Under the pieces are notes generated by a model. It made no database searches. It had not been told where the DNA came from and worked only from the letters and a program-made list of their open reading frames with translations. The translations under genes and the position numbers were made by a program. From Bombyx mori (taxonomy: Eukaryota > Arthropoda > Insecta > Lepidoptera > Bombycidae), in the NCBI RefSeq assembly GCF_030269925.1, contig NC_085133.1:516001-580000 (forward strand): a DNA stretch of 64,000 nucleotides, in the 5' to 3' direction. This document shows, piece after piece, positions 12,560-24,234 of the stretch; within the stretch, counting starts at the first letter, position 1; the number at the start of each line of letters is the position of its first letter.

Positions 12560-13370
12560 AAGTGGTGTCTAGGACGATGCCCGTTAAGCTCAAGGGTATG
12601 ATCTATAAGACCATAATAAGGCCTGTTATTATGTATATAATCAAATCAAATCAAATCAAATCAAAATTTTTTTATTCAACATTAATGAAAGTACATACTT
12701 GTTGAACGTCAAAAAGAACTACCGCCAATTCACAAGAACTAGCCTCCGTCCTGAGAAGAATTGGCAAGAAACTCAGCGGGCAAGGCTTTTTTTTTTTGAA
12801 ATATTAGAAATTTTTTTTAATTTTAAATATAGGTTTTTTTAAATATTCATTTTTACAATAAGTAATTATAACATAACAATTATTACAATATTGAAATGCC
12901 CGGAGCGAGCAACTCATTCCCACTTTGTGCAATCTTCTAGCAGCTTTATGGCAGCGAAACATGGGCGGCAACTAAAAGGAACGTGCATACCATTCAAGTT
13001 GCTGATGAAGATGCTGAGGTGGATGTGCGGCGTGACTAGGCTCGATAAAATCCGCAACGAGTAGGTGCGTGGAAGTCTAGGTGTACGGGACATCGCCGAC
13101 AAGATGCAGGAGAGTAGGCTGAGATGGTATGGTCACGTGAAAAGGAAGCCGACTACGTTGGAAATTTGGCGCTACTGCTCGACCTCCCCGGTCGGAGACC
13201 TAGAGGTAGACCCAAGACAAGGTGGAGGGACGTAGTGCTGAAGGACAAAAGAGAATGCCATGTTGCTGACGAGGACGTTGAAGACAGAGCGAAGTGGAGG
13301 AGTAAAGTCAGGAAAGCTGACCCCACCACCATGTGGGATAAATAGCTGGGAAGAGAGAGAGAGAGAGAGA
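12560..13370 (+). mobile_element. RTE-type LINE, 3' end, frameshifted
   Basis: The segment at about 13110-13345 encodes Gly-Arg-Arg-Pro-Arg-Gly-Arg-Pro-Lys-Thr-Arg-Trp and Met-Trp-Asp-Lys-stop, the usual C-terminus of RTE-like reverse transcriptases in Lepidoptera. It is followed by a (GA)n tail. Upstream coding is broken and interrupted by the repeat at 12640. Confidence 0.65.
12640..12795. repeat. Dispersed repeat with (AAATC)n start, second copy
   Basis: Same family as 10345-10500. Confidence 0.65.
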
Positions 13371-13371
13371 G
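13355..13371. repeat. (GA)n microsatellite
   Basis: Tail of the RTE-type LINE. Confidence 0.8.
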
Positions 13372-13739
13372 TATACCTATCTATACTTTGAAAAAGGTGA
13401 CGTAATTGTAACCAAACTGTATCATATTATTAAACATTTTTGCGGCGAAAAAATCAAGTGTGAAACCTAAATAATGAGTTCAATTAGTTTTCCGAAAGTG
13501 CATAACGCAAAAATGTTCAATCCAATTAAGCAGTTGTTAACATAAAGTATTAATTTTTTTTTTTCACTATAGTGGTTATCGGGTATGTATGCGGTTCTCT
13601 AATTTTTATGGTAGACAAAGAAGCTGTATACGGTAACTGCTATGCAACTCTGTGAATCCGTCTGAGTATACCAGAGTTCCTATCATATCACTGCTTCAAA
13701 CGAGTGCTGAAGTTTTTTTAGGTGTTTACAAGCAGGGAG

Positions 13740-13850
13740 CTCTTTTTTTATGGCTTAGATGGGTGGACGAGCTCACAGCCCACCTGGTGTGAAGTGGTTA
13801 CTGGAGCCCATAGACATCCACAACGTAAATGCGCCACCCACCTCAAATAC
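13740..13850 (-). mobile_element. Bm1-type SINE, tail part only
   Basis: Tail to cacccacctcaaat; rest absent. Confidence 0.7.
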
Positions 13851-14229
13851 ATGTTTATTTCGTGAAAATCGGTCGACTGAATCAAAAGACATTTCGCTAA
13901 GAACCTCACAAAACCGGGCCACTCGCACGACACTAAGCACTAGCATGTACCGTAGTAATACGATGTATGTAATATATAATTATATTATACAAGAAGTACA
14001 TATCGTATGAACTGTTTAATTATACTAACCAACAACAGAACGAGAGACCTTGCGTTTTAACAAGCTGAACTTATATCGCCTAGTAATATTATTGGCAACA
14101 GCTTTCCTTACAAACAACAGTAACTGTTTATGTAAACACTAAGAAGTTAAGACGTACGCATTGACATTCATTCAAAGAATAATTACGTGATAAAATCGAT
14201 TTAACTAAAAATAAGACTTCATAAGGTTT

Positions 14230-14735
14230 TTTTTTTATTTATTTTTTTATTGCTTAAATGAGTGGATGAGCTCACAGCCCACCTGGTGTTAAGTGGTTAC
14301 TGGGGCCCATAGACATCTACAACGTAAATGCGCCACCTACCTTGAGATATAAGGTCTAAGGCCTCAGTATAGTTACAACGGCTGCCCCACCCTTCAAACC
14401 GAAACGCATTACTGCTTCACGGCAGAAATACGCGGGGCGGTAGTACCTACCCGCGCATTACTGCTTCACGGCAGAAATACGCGGGGCGGTGGTACCTACC
14501 CGCGCGGACTCACAACAGGTCCTATCACCAGTAATTACGCAACTTATAATTTTGCGGGTTTCACTTTTATTACACGACGTTATTCCTTCACCGTGGAAGT
14601 CAATCGTGAACATTTGTTGAGTACGTATTTCGTTAGAAAAATTGGTACCCGCCTGCGGGATTCGAACACCGGTGCATCGCTTCAACACGAATGCGCCGGA
14701 CGTCTTATCTTTTAGGCCACGACGACATTTTACGT
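14230..14735 (-). mobile_element. Bm1-type SINE, full length with a 49-bp tandem duplication
   Basis: Head, body and tail are present. The segment starting gcattactgcttcacggc occurs at 14406 and again at 14455, differing at one base. Confidence 0.85.
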
Positions 14736-14914
14736 GATTTACGTGATAAAATCGATTTAACTAAAAATAAGACTTAATAAGGTATAGTATAACATTCAGC
14801 TCACGTATTAGGCCACGGACGGATGTAATTAAATCGATTATTATAGATTGTTGTGTGCATCAGGGCCCCAAAACTGCGATACTTTAAGTCAAATAATTTT
14901 TTGTATGGAAATTA

Positions 14915-15118
14915 GCCTATTTCTGCCGTTAAGCAATAATGCGTTTCGGTTTGAAGGGTGGGGCAGCCGTTGTAACTATACTGAGACTTTAGAACTTATA
15001 TCTCAAGGTGTGTGGCGCATTTACGCTGTAGATGTCTATGGGCTCCAGTAACCACTTAACACCAGGTGGGCTGTGAGCTCGTCCACACATCTAAGCAATA
15101 AAAAATAAAAAATAAAAA
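14915..15118 (+). mobile_element. Bm1-type SINE, 5' truncated
   Basis: From tatttctgccgttaagcaat to the A tail. Confidence 0.8.
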
Positions 15119-15189
15119 CTTGTAGCGGATGCCCCTAAACGTATTTGTTGTTAAAGTTAAGGCATTTAATTATTGTATAACTAAACACA

Positions 15190-15640
15190 GGAAGTCGTCG
15201 TGGCCTAAAGAATAAGACGTCCGGTGCATTCGTATGTAGCGATGCACCGGTGTTCGAATCCCGCTAGCGGGTACCAATTTTTCTAACGAAACACGTACTC
15301 AACAAATGTTCACGATTGACTTCCACGGTGAAGGAATAACATCGTGTAATTAAAACCAAACCCGCAAAATTATAATTTGTGTAATCACTGGTGGTAGGAC
15401 CTCTTGAGAGACCGCACGGGTAGGTACCACCACCCCGCCTATTTCTGCCGTGAAGCAGTAATGCGTTTCGGTTCGAAGGGTGGGGTAGCCGTTGTAACTA
15501 TACTGAGACCTTAGAACTTATATCTCGAGGTGGGTGGCGCATTTACGTTGTAGATGTCTATGGGCTCCAGTAACCACTTAACACCAGGTGGGCTGTGAGC
15601 TCGTCCATCCATCTAAGCAATAAAAAAATAAAAAATAAAG
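15190..15640 (+). mobile_element. SINE, Bm1 type, near full length (reference copy)
   Basis: About 440 bp. A tRNA-like head has box A near TGGCCTAAAGAATAAGACG and box B GGTGTTCGAATCCC. A body follows with the marks GGTGGTAGGACCTCTT, GCAGTAATGCGTTTCGG, CTTAACACCAGGTGGG and GTGAGCTCGTCCA, and an A-rich tail. This copy defines the orientation used for the others. The name Bm1 is from memory of Bombyx repeats. Confidence 0.85.
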
Positions 15641-15974
15641 GAAAAAAATCTTACAAGTCTTTATTTGTTATAGACAAATTGATTAAATTTTATCAATTTG
15701 TGGTTTTTGATCATTTACAAAATCCTTCATTAAACATAAAATAGAGGATAGGTAATATGTTACTGCCATCTACAGGACCAATGAGAAACTAATCGAAGCA
15801 AAGCCATCTAGTGGCCGACGTCCGTAAACATTTTTGTTGAGTGCTTGAGTTGCTAATCTATAACTAATTTATGTGTATTATCTATGGTGTGCATTATTGC
15901 GATCTTATCTCTACAATGAGCGGCTTAATTTGACGACCTAATGTATTGAGATACAGTTGTAAGTTGAATCCCGT

Positions 15975-16350
15975 TACACGTCCTTACGGATCCATCAGAT
16001 CCAATAACCTTTGCATTAGACGCCTTCAGCTCTAACATTAGGAGCAGGCTTAGGGACCTCGGTAACCGTACTCGTCGAACTCGACAAAGAGTTCGCCGTG
16101 CAACCTAACCCATGAATCAGCTCGCTGAGTTTCTCGCCGGATCTTCTCAGCGGGTCGCGATTCCGATCCGCTAGTAGATTCATTCGCGAAGCAGCTGCTC
16201 TTGAGCTGTTAGGTCTCCTTCGAAGGCGCTCGGGTAGCTGTTATTAAATCCCACCCCTCCTGGCTGAGCCTTTGCTCGCCCACCTGTCCTGGTGAAACTG
16301 GAAAGGCCTCCGGGCCACCAGTAATCCTTCAATCACAAAAAAAAAAAGAA
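15975..16350 (+). mobile_element. LINE 3' end (family 2) with A tail
   Basis: Marks: gctcgctgagtttctcgccg, ggctgagcctttgctcgc and cctccgggccaccagtaatc, then A11. Other copies lie at 22885, 35955 and 54945. Confidence 0.7.
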
Positions 16351-16488
16351 TCCCGTTAGATATGGTAGAAAGCTGTCGAGAATATGCGATGTACATCCAT
16401 TTTAACACGATTTTACTAATTTTTTTTATCTACATAAGGCAATCTTAGAAAACCGGGGTTCATAGCCATCACGTGTATACCACCGACC

Positions 16489-16680
16489 TTGAGAGATCAT
16501 GTTAAGCTCTTGATTATATTGCATAAGAGCCTTCTAATCCAGAAAGTTTTACTCTTTGATGAAACGGGTATGTGTTGCACCAGTGATAAACAACAGTCGA
16601 CGTCTGCAGATTATTATGATGAATGGAAAGAGTCACTAATCAACGTACCAAAATCAACTCTATGGTATGTTTTCTATTAG
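16489..16680 (+). CDS. Coding-like frame of unknown origin, 63 codons
   Basis: I do not recognise it. Its second half (Phe-Asp-Glu-Thr-Gly-Met-Cys-Cys, Ser-Ala-Asp-Tyr-Tyr-Asp-Glu-Trp-Lys-Glu-Ser-Leu) has an ordinary protein composition rather than that of random AT-rich DNA. No splice partners or family are evident. It may be a fragment of a transposon or a captured exon. Confidence 0.2.
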   Translation: MRDHVKLLIILHKSLLIQKVLLFDETGMCCTSDKQQSTSADYYDEWKESLINVPKSTLWYVFY

Positions 16681-16784
16681 GTCCAAAATCAGATATAAGT
16701 CAATATATGATTGGTAAGTTAGTACGTAGAAGATACATTGTACAGATTTAGTGAGAAATTATTTTACTTCGGAAAAACTTTTTA

Positions 16785-17242
16785 ATTTTTTTTATTGCTT
16801 AGATGGGTGGACTAGCTCACAGCCCACTTGGTGTTAAGTGATTACTGGAGCCCATAGACATCTATAACGTAAATGCACCACCCACCTTGAGATATAAGTT
16901 CTAAGGTCTCACGTATAGTTACAACGGCTGCCCCACCCTTCAAACCGAAACGCATTACTACTTCACGGCAGAAATAGGCGGGGTAGTTGTATCTACTAGG
17001 TATCTATCTACCCGTGCGGACTCACAAGAGGTCCTACTACCAGTAATTACGCAAATTATAATTTTTTTGGTTTGATTTTTATTACGCGATGTTATTCCTT
17101 TACCGTGGAAGTCAATCGTTAGCATTTGTCAAGTATGTATTTCATTAGAAAAATTGGTACCCGCCTGCGGGATTCGAACACCGGCGCATCGTTACACAGG
17201 AATGCACCGGACGTCTTATCCTTTAGGCCACGACGACGACTT
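16785..17242 (-). mobile_element. Bm1-type SINE, full length
   Basis: Tail at 16785, tRNA-like head near 17165-17242; a short insertion (tatctactaggtatc) lies in the middle. Confidence 0.85.
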
Positions 17243-17974
17243 CGGATCTTTATCGGAATACGATGACACCCGAACTGTCAATGAATGACTTACCCCTACG
17301 GCTCTAAGAATGCTCTAAGATGGGTACTGAAGGTACTTAGACAGCAGGATAAATACGAACTTTTCCGAAAAATTACGAAGGAAATTCTTTTCTCGATGTA
17401 TCTGTACCGCGAATGAAACAGAGAGTAAAGTTTTGATAACATTTTAAATTGTCAAAATATAAAATTTAAATTACCAATGTTGTAGGGTATTGTAAACTTT
17501 TTTATTTCTGCCTTGCGATGCGTTCCTATCAGGACGATGGGGTTTTGCAATACTTTTAGAACTTCCAATTCATATCTCAAAGTCAGTGGTGGTGATAGTC
17601 TCACTATGGTATTTATGGGGTTCAGTAACCACATAGGATTGTGGACTCGTATTTACTTGTTATGTAAATAAAGAAAACATAAGAATGAGCTTAGTCGATG
17701 CGCGGAGAATGTGGTAGTATTTAAAGATACGATATTTATATTCGTTTAGGATTGACGACACTGGAAACTTGCGCAGTGAAGTGGTAACCGAATCTCGGAG
17801 ACATTACAGCTGGAATACCATTGCACACACGCTATTTGACGAGTCGGCACACACATTTAGTTTTTTGGCTAATCACATTATTTTATTATATTATTATATA
17901 GTAGTAAAAAAGGTGCTTCAGAAAGTTTTTCGTTTTTGAATTGACTACTCGACTGTCATATTATCCGGACTTTT

Positions 17975-18350
17975 TTGGCTACAGAAATGCAAAACCAGTA
18001 TGTCTACAACCGCAACAACTTTTTCCGGCAAGATGGAGCCATTTCACATGCTACAAATGACTCATTAGCTGCTCTTCAAGATTTATTCTCAGGAAGAGTG
18101 ATAAGTCGCCGAGGAGGCAACAACTGGCCACCGAGGAGCCCTGATTTAACGCCTGCAACTTTTTTTTTTTTTTTTTTTTCCTGTGAGGCTACCGAAAAAG
18201 TAAAGCTTACAATCCATTGCCACCCAACCTGAATGTTTTGAAGCAAAGAATCATTGCAGAAATCAACTCTTAATCCACGAGCGATGCTCCAGCGAGTGAT
18301 TGAAAATTTTAACACCAGGTTATATGAGTGTGAATGGTGCACATTTGCAA
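17975..18350 (+). pseudogene. Mariner transposase C-terminal fragment
   Basis: Retains the Pro-Arg-Ser-Pro-Asp-Leu-Thr-Pro signature that holds the last catalytic Asp region, but the frame breaks at the T run at about 18161-18179. Later residues (Ile-Ala-Glu-Ile, Leu-Gln-Arg-Val, Arg-Leu-Tyr-Glu-Cys) are in another frame. Confidence 0.7.
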
Positions 18351-18426
18351 CGGTTGTTTTTTTTATAAATAAACTTTAAGAACTGTTCTTTAATTTAACA
18401 ATAAATAATACGAGTTTTAATAAATA

Positions 18427-18842
18427 CTAGAGGTCCCGCAGTAGTCGAAATTCGACTATAATTAACTGGAATTGTAAGTTTGTACACTATTATGATTGTA
18501 TTTTATACTTCTATAATCACAAATTTCACCAAGACTACACTATAAAAAATAATAACAAAGACAAACAATATTTAATCTCAATTTGACAACGGACGTCAAG
18601 AACAAAAGTTTGATAATAAATAGTATGCATGCGTGTGTGCGTCAAATACATGGTATGTAATGTGTGTAATGTTTTCTTTATTGGTTTAATGCATATTTTA
18701 TGCATTATTTAAAAAAAAAAAATTAGCATTGTGCACTTCTTCTCTATATTCTCTATAAGTGTGGAAAATTTCATACTCCTCCGTCCGCGCAATTTTCGTA
18801 AAAAGGGATACAAAGTTTTTGCTTCACGTATTAATATATAGA
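18427..18842 (-). mobile_element. Non-autonomous Helitron-like element, complete
   Basis: Read on the - strand it begins TC (after A) with tatatattaatacgtgaagc. It ends with the hairpin agtcgaatttcgact, 12 bp and CTAG (before T). 416 bp, no frame. It lies inside the mariner remnant. TC...CTAG ends, a subterminal hairpin and A/T insertion are Helitron hallmarks. Confidence 0.8.
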
Positions 18843-18964
18843 TTGTTGATATTTATTTTACATCTAAAAACGAAAAACATTCTGAGACACCCCTTATGAT
18901 CTCAAACGAGGCTTGCGGAGAGTACTTAATGGTTGGCAGCGGTTTGGCTCTGCCCTTTTTTTTC

Positions 18965-19385
18965 CCTACCTAAGCTGATGGTCTAGGCTCTAGGGAGACC
19001 ATATCAGTGTAACTTTAACTAGTAGGTGAGCTCGCGGGGCTCAAACCTGACGACGTTGCTAACACGAACTCTAGCAAGAGCCGTACTTCGCAGAATCTAC
19101 CACCGGATCGGGAACGCGACCCACTGAGAAGATCTGATGAGAAACTTAGTGGGCTGTGTCTGTGGGTTAATTTACTTGCCGAGCCCTTCGTTACAGGCGA
19201 CGGGTTCGACGAGAACGATGACCGGTGCTTGGGGTACTTAAAAGCACCGTTAGTGGATCAGGAGGATCCGAAATGACGTGCTTTGGGCGACGTCGACTGT
19301 TTACCATTTGGTCCGCAGGATCGGCTATATAGTTCCCGGCGGCCACGATGAGAGGATTCTCGTGTCGTGCCGCATTATCGAAGTG
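18965..19385 (-). mobile_element. Jockey-type LINE 3' end (family 1), includes end of the RT frame
   Basis: The 3' UTR words match 58820-60170. The distal part (gcggccacgatgagaggatt on +) is the reverse complement of the RT C-terminal coding region there. Confidence 0.7.
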
Positions 19386-19389
19386 TTGG

Positions 19390-19492
19390 CTCTGCCCCTG
19401 GCATTGTTAACGTTTGGTAATAAGCGACGGTAACCACTCACCATCAGGTGGGCCGTACGATTGTCTGCCTACTCGTCTGCCTAATAAATAAA
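19390..19492 (+). repeat. LINE/SINE 3' tail (family 3)
   Basis: Marks ctctgcccctggcattg, taaccactcaccatcaggtg and an A-rich end; also at 20370, 31035, 31570 and 34775. Confidence 0.6.
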
Positions 19493-19499
19493 AAATGTA

Positions 19500-20030
19500 G
19501 TTTAGTTTAGTAAAAGCTACAGGTTCTTTTCAAACATTTTCATCAGGGCCTAATGTTTCAATTAAATTTATCTCTATAATTCATTATTTCAGTAGAATCT
19601 TAACTTAGACTTTTAGTAAACTGGACGATCGAATCCACATTTTGTTCTGGTAATATTCTATATTTCGTACGTTTTAAAATAGGAAAGGTATAAATTATTT
19701 TAAAGTAAAAAATATTCCGTTTAAAAATAAGAATCTTTGACATTGGCAACGAAATTATACATGAATATATTTACACATGGGCAGAGCACGCGTTATAGTT
19801 CGTATATTATCGAATTAAACCATCAGCCGGTTCATAGATTTTAACGTGACTATGAAATTTTTAAAAGAGTGTGTCAGTGTGTGTTTTATATAATTTTAAA
19901 TTCAAATTTTAAATTAATTTTAATTTTAAAATTTATATAATATTAATTAGTCGAATATCAGTTTTGTCGGTCGATCTTTGAATTAATCAAAGATATCTAA
20001 GAGAAAGACGAATTGGCTTAAACGACATTT
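19500..20030. other. No gene recognised
   Basis: AT-rich, no supported frame. Confidence 0.4.
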
Positions 20031-20369
20031 CGCTTGATACGCGAGGTTTTTCACAAGTGGTCCTACCACCAGTAATTGCAAGGCAGCCGGTATTACAAAC
20101 GAAGTAATCTCGCTCGGGTAGGTACCACCGTCCTGTTTGCTTCTGTCACGAAGACAGTCATTCGTTTCAGCTTAAAAGGTGGCACATCTGTGATGCGATA
20201 CAATTACGTCGTGTCGCGGCACTTAACGCCAGTTAGGCCGTGAGCACGTTCACATATCTATGCACAAAATCTCATTTAAGAAGTCTTCCTTACGTGCTTA
20301 AGTAAGCTGTGGCGTACACGGTTTGTATGAGTAATTGTTTGTATGTCCGCTATTCACAGCTCAAAACGA

Positions 20370-20480
20370 ATATGCCCCTGGCATTGCTGAAGTCCATGGG
20401 CGACGGTAACCACTCACCATCAGATGGGCCGTATGCTTGTCTACCTATGCCTGCGTATAATAATAATAATAATAATAAAT
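20370..20480 (+). repeat. Family 3 tail followed by (AAT)n
   Basis: Ends in a seven-unit AAT run at 20456-20477. Confidence 0.6.
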
Positions 20481-20865
20481 TCACTGATAACAGAGGAAAA
20501 TAACTTGCCTTCAAAGAGAACACTAAATCAGGCAATGAATATAGTAATAATTTGCAAAACACTCACCAATGTATTCTATAATTAAATATTCACTACACTA
20601 CGTATAAAATTTGCGATTCTTTTTCACATACGATCCTATATCTAAAACTGAACCCCACATCACCATTGATTCACAAATGCAAGTACAAGAAACACTTTGA
20701 TGACTTCAAAACGGTAACTTTATTAATTCACATTCGATACGGATTCAATCTTGAAAGCGTTTCTCGCAATACGCCAATGACGACGACATAGAATTTTAGC
20801 GACGTAATGTGATTTTTTTCGTATTATTAAAATAATGAATATGAATTTTCGTATCGTCTGTCGGA

Positions 20866-20945
20866 AGTGTTCGGTATAAATAAACGGCGCGTGGCCGTTC
20901 TAGCGAGCTTTCGGACGATAGGGCCGGCCAACGCTGTGGTAACAT
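20866..20945 (+). promoter_or_regulatory. TATA-containing core-promoter-like block
   Basis: GGTATAAATAAACGGCGCG at about 20870 is followed by a GC-richer stretch and a possible donor (CTGTG then GTAACA, about 20939). It could be a promoter or an LTR; no attached gene is proven. Confidence 0.25.
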
Positions 20946-20991
20946 CGACTATCGATAAAAAATTGAATTTTTTTTTTTAATGCTTCGATGT

Positions 20992-21014
20992 GAGAGAGAG
21001 AGAGAGAGAGAGAG
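20992..21014. repeat. (GA)n microsatellite
   Basis: Uninterrupted GA run just before a SINE-free repeat block. Confidence 0.8.
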
Positions 21015-21384
21015 TATTCTTTATTGTACACCAAAAAACAAATAAACAGTGCGATACATTAAACACAGAAAAGTACAATTGGCGGTCTTATCGCTAAGAG
21101 CGATCTCTTCCAGACAACCATCAGGTGGACAAGAATCATTTGGAAACGAACTACGCGCGGTGTACCATTCCAGTGAGATACATATACATATATCTACACA
21201 TACATACACACATACATATCTCCGTAAATATACATACAATTAATACACAAAGTATTATAATATAATAATAATTATGATGTGCTCCATCAAACAACTATAT
21301 AAAACTTTCTCCTTCTATAATTCAAAGTTGGGTAAAACTTTGGAAATTGTTACGCTCTTTGACTATCGAAAACCTATGGATAAA

Positions 21385-21720
21385 ATCTTTTTTATTTTTA
21401 TTGCTTAGATGTCTGGATGAGCTCACAGCCACACAGCCACAGGTGTTAAATGGTTTCTGGGGCCCATAGACATCTGCAACGTAAATGCCGCCACCCATCA
21501 TCAGATATAAGTTCTAAGGTCTCAGTATAATTACAACGGCTGCTCCACCCTTCAAACCGAAACGCATTACTGTTTCACGGCAGAAATAGGCCAGGTGTTG
21601 GTGCCTACCCGTGCGGACTCACAAGACGTCCTACCACCAGTAATTACGCAAATTATAATTTTGCGGGTTTGATTTTTATTACGCGATGTTATTCCTTCAC
21701 GTGGACGTCAAATCGGCAAA
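21385..21720 (-). mobile_element. Bm1-type SINE, head truncated
   Basis: Tail to ccttcacgtggacgtcaaat; a short duplication (cacagccacacagccac) lies near the tail. Confidence 0.75.
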
Positions 21721-22880
21721 TCAATTTTGTTCCCGCTACGGCAGAAAAAAAGCACGGGTTAAGCCTTCCATCACATGTTTCTTTTATCGACAACCGCTCA
21801 ACAGTAAGCCAACCCCAAATATTGATTTTTAAATTTTTTAGTATAACACAACTGTATAAAATCTCCACTTATTAACATTTAAATTAATTATTAAAAAATA
21901 ATACACTATTGAATTCACCCTTTTGGATGTGAACACAACATGCATAAGGTCGGTTTTGATGTCGTCATAATATGCTGACTTTTATTAAATTTATTAAATA
22001 ATAAAATAACAATATAGATAGATATAAAAACAAAACAAAAAATTAAAATTGTTTTTTTTTACGTTTTGCAGTATTTCAATTCAAAACTTAAAAAAAACAA
22101 TTAATTCATTAAACAAGAGGGTAATTATTGTTAAATAATAACCAAATGTGATGCACAGCTCAATGTAGGTCGTTATAAAACATGAAATTCAAATATAAAA
22201 AATAATATGTGGAGAAATGTAATAAAATGGATTGACAGCTTTGTTGATTAAGAATAATCCTTTCTATCTGTTAAAAAAAAAAACAACAATAAAAAGACAG
22301 ATATATCAAAATTGACTGAAAAAGCTGATTACGAAAATCGTTTTCAATGGCGTTGACCTCTTGAATAGACGCGCAGCTCTTATCGTAAATCGAGCTATCG
22401 TTGTCTCCGTCAACTTAAAAACGAAATTCTGTTCTATATGGGCTTACTAAAGACCGAAATTCTATTATCTTCGACAGATTTATAAATGGTTCTAGACTAA
22501 TGTCCGTTTTGTAATGCTAGTTCACTCAGAAAACCTTGGTTGGATCCTTTTGCAATAATGTAAATGACTTCATTAATTTAAAATTGAATACTTGTCGATT
22601 CGTTCAATTCTACATACTTGTCGAACTCGATCAAGAGTTTGTAGGGGAACACACACACATGCTTAATAACGTATGTGGCGTGTTACCTGGCTACGTAATG
22701 CAAGATGTCATCTTCACCATTCCACGCTTGTGGGAAAAGGATATTGGGACGACAGTCCAGTTGTAACGGCCATACAGCGAACACAGTTCCACTTAGATAG
22801 CTATAATAAAACTGTTGTACCTATTGTATTTCCCGTAAATATACAAGTGTGTGAGTTAATAACGACTTTCATTTACAACA
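21720..22880. other. No gene recognised
   Basis: AT-rich; open frames here are short and show no family resemblance. Confidence 0.4.
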
Positions 22881-22884
22881 ACTG

Positions 22885-23145
22885 GGCTCATCCTAAAGAG
22901 TTCGACGTGCAACCTACCCCATGCATTAGCTCGCTAAGTTTCTCGCCGGAACTTCTCAGCGGGTTGCGATTCCGATCCGGTAGTAGATTCATTCGCGAAG
23001 CAGTTGCTCTTGAGTTGTTAGGTCTCCTTCGGAGGCGCTCGGGCAGCTGTTAACAAACCCCACCCCTCCTGGCTGAGCCTTTGCTCGCTCACCTGTCCTG
23101 GTAAAACTTGAAAGGCCTCCGGGCCACCAGTAATCCTTCAATCCA
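22885..23145 (+). mobile_element. LINE 3' end (family 2)
   Basis: Same marks as 15975-16350, ending in A-rich DNA. Confidence 0.7.
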
Positions 23146-23499
23146 AAAAAAATAATACTCGAATCTCTCTTCTTCATCGTTCCCTCACTGCTGAGGATCG
23201 TGACCACAGATGACTTTCCTCCATAGTGTCCGGTCATGGGTGTCATGGGCATGGTATAGACCACCACCAACTTTCAACTGGGTAAATCGACTTTCTATGA
23301 TTTTTTTATTTGAAAGTTGGTGCTTTCCGTGTTCTTCCTACTTGGTCCAGTTCTGTCAATGGCACCCATGAGAACTGCGGCTGATGTCGACTCCGAAATT
23401 AAAAATAATTGTAACTACATTATAATATTATCGTAATAAAAAGTTATAGAAGAAAGAATACGCAAATATTTTTTTTACTTTTTTGTGTATAGGTATATG

Positions 23500-23640
23500 T
23501 GACTATACTTGAGTCCTTAAAACTTATATCTCAAGGTGGGTGGCGCATTTACGTTGTGGATGTCTATGGGCTCCAGTAACCACTTAACACCAGGTGGGCT
23601 GTGAGCTCGTCCAACCATTTAAGCAATAAATAAATAAAGA
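23500..23640 (+). mobile_element. Bm1-type SINE, 3' third
   Basis: From cttgagtccttaaaacttat to the A tail. Confidence 0.75.
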
Positions 23641-23979
23641 AGTCGGTTATGATTTTTTTTAGGCAGTTTTTTGGTTTTTTTTTGTTTATAATTCACATAA
23701 TATAATATCTAAGGAAGTTATCGAACAATGAATTTAGCAGTGCACATCACTAATCCAACGAAAGCTAACATCGCGAGATAATATCGATGATCGCTGACGG
23801 CCACACTAGCACCGGACCGCATCATCCAATCCACGATGACACTGAGTGTAATAACCCTGTGACGTGTATGGACATTATGGTATTGGTGATGGAATAATTA
23901 CTGAAAACTCCTACTCACTCACTTTTAAGACGAACACCTATTTTCTTAGGTGTTCGTACACAGTACGTTACAAGTATCG

Positions 23980-24232
23980 TTACTGGTGGTAGGACCTCTT
24001 GTGAGTCCGCGCGTGTAGGTACCAACACCCTGCCTATTTTTGCCGTGAAGCAGTAATGCGTTTCGGTTTGAAGGGTGGGGCAGCCGTTGTAACTATAATT
24101 GAGACCTTAGAACTTATATCTCCAGGTGGGTGACGCATTTACGTTATATAATATATGTCTATGGGCTCCAGTAACCACTTAGCACCAGGTGGGCTGTGAG
24201 CTCGTCCAGCCTTCTAAGCAATAAAAAAAGTT
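23980..24232 (+). mobile_element. Bm1-type SINE, head missing
   Basis: Starts ctggtggtaggacctcttg; a short duplication (tatataatatatg) lies in the lower body. Confidence 0.8.
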
Positions 24233-24234
24233 TA

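Larger units (their letters stand above)
17912..18891 (+). mobile_element. Mariner-type transposon remnant, split by a Helitron
   Basis: Terminal inverted repeats 17912-17937 and 18866-18891 match at 23 of 26 positions (ggtg..tcagaa.gttttt). Between them lies a decayed transposase end: Arg-Gln-Asp-Gly-Ala near 18027 and Trp-Pro-Pro-Arg-Ser-Pro-Asp-Leu-Thr-Pro near 18127, then a long T run and a frameshift. The 5' part of the transposase is missing. Confidence 0.75.
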
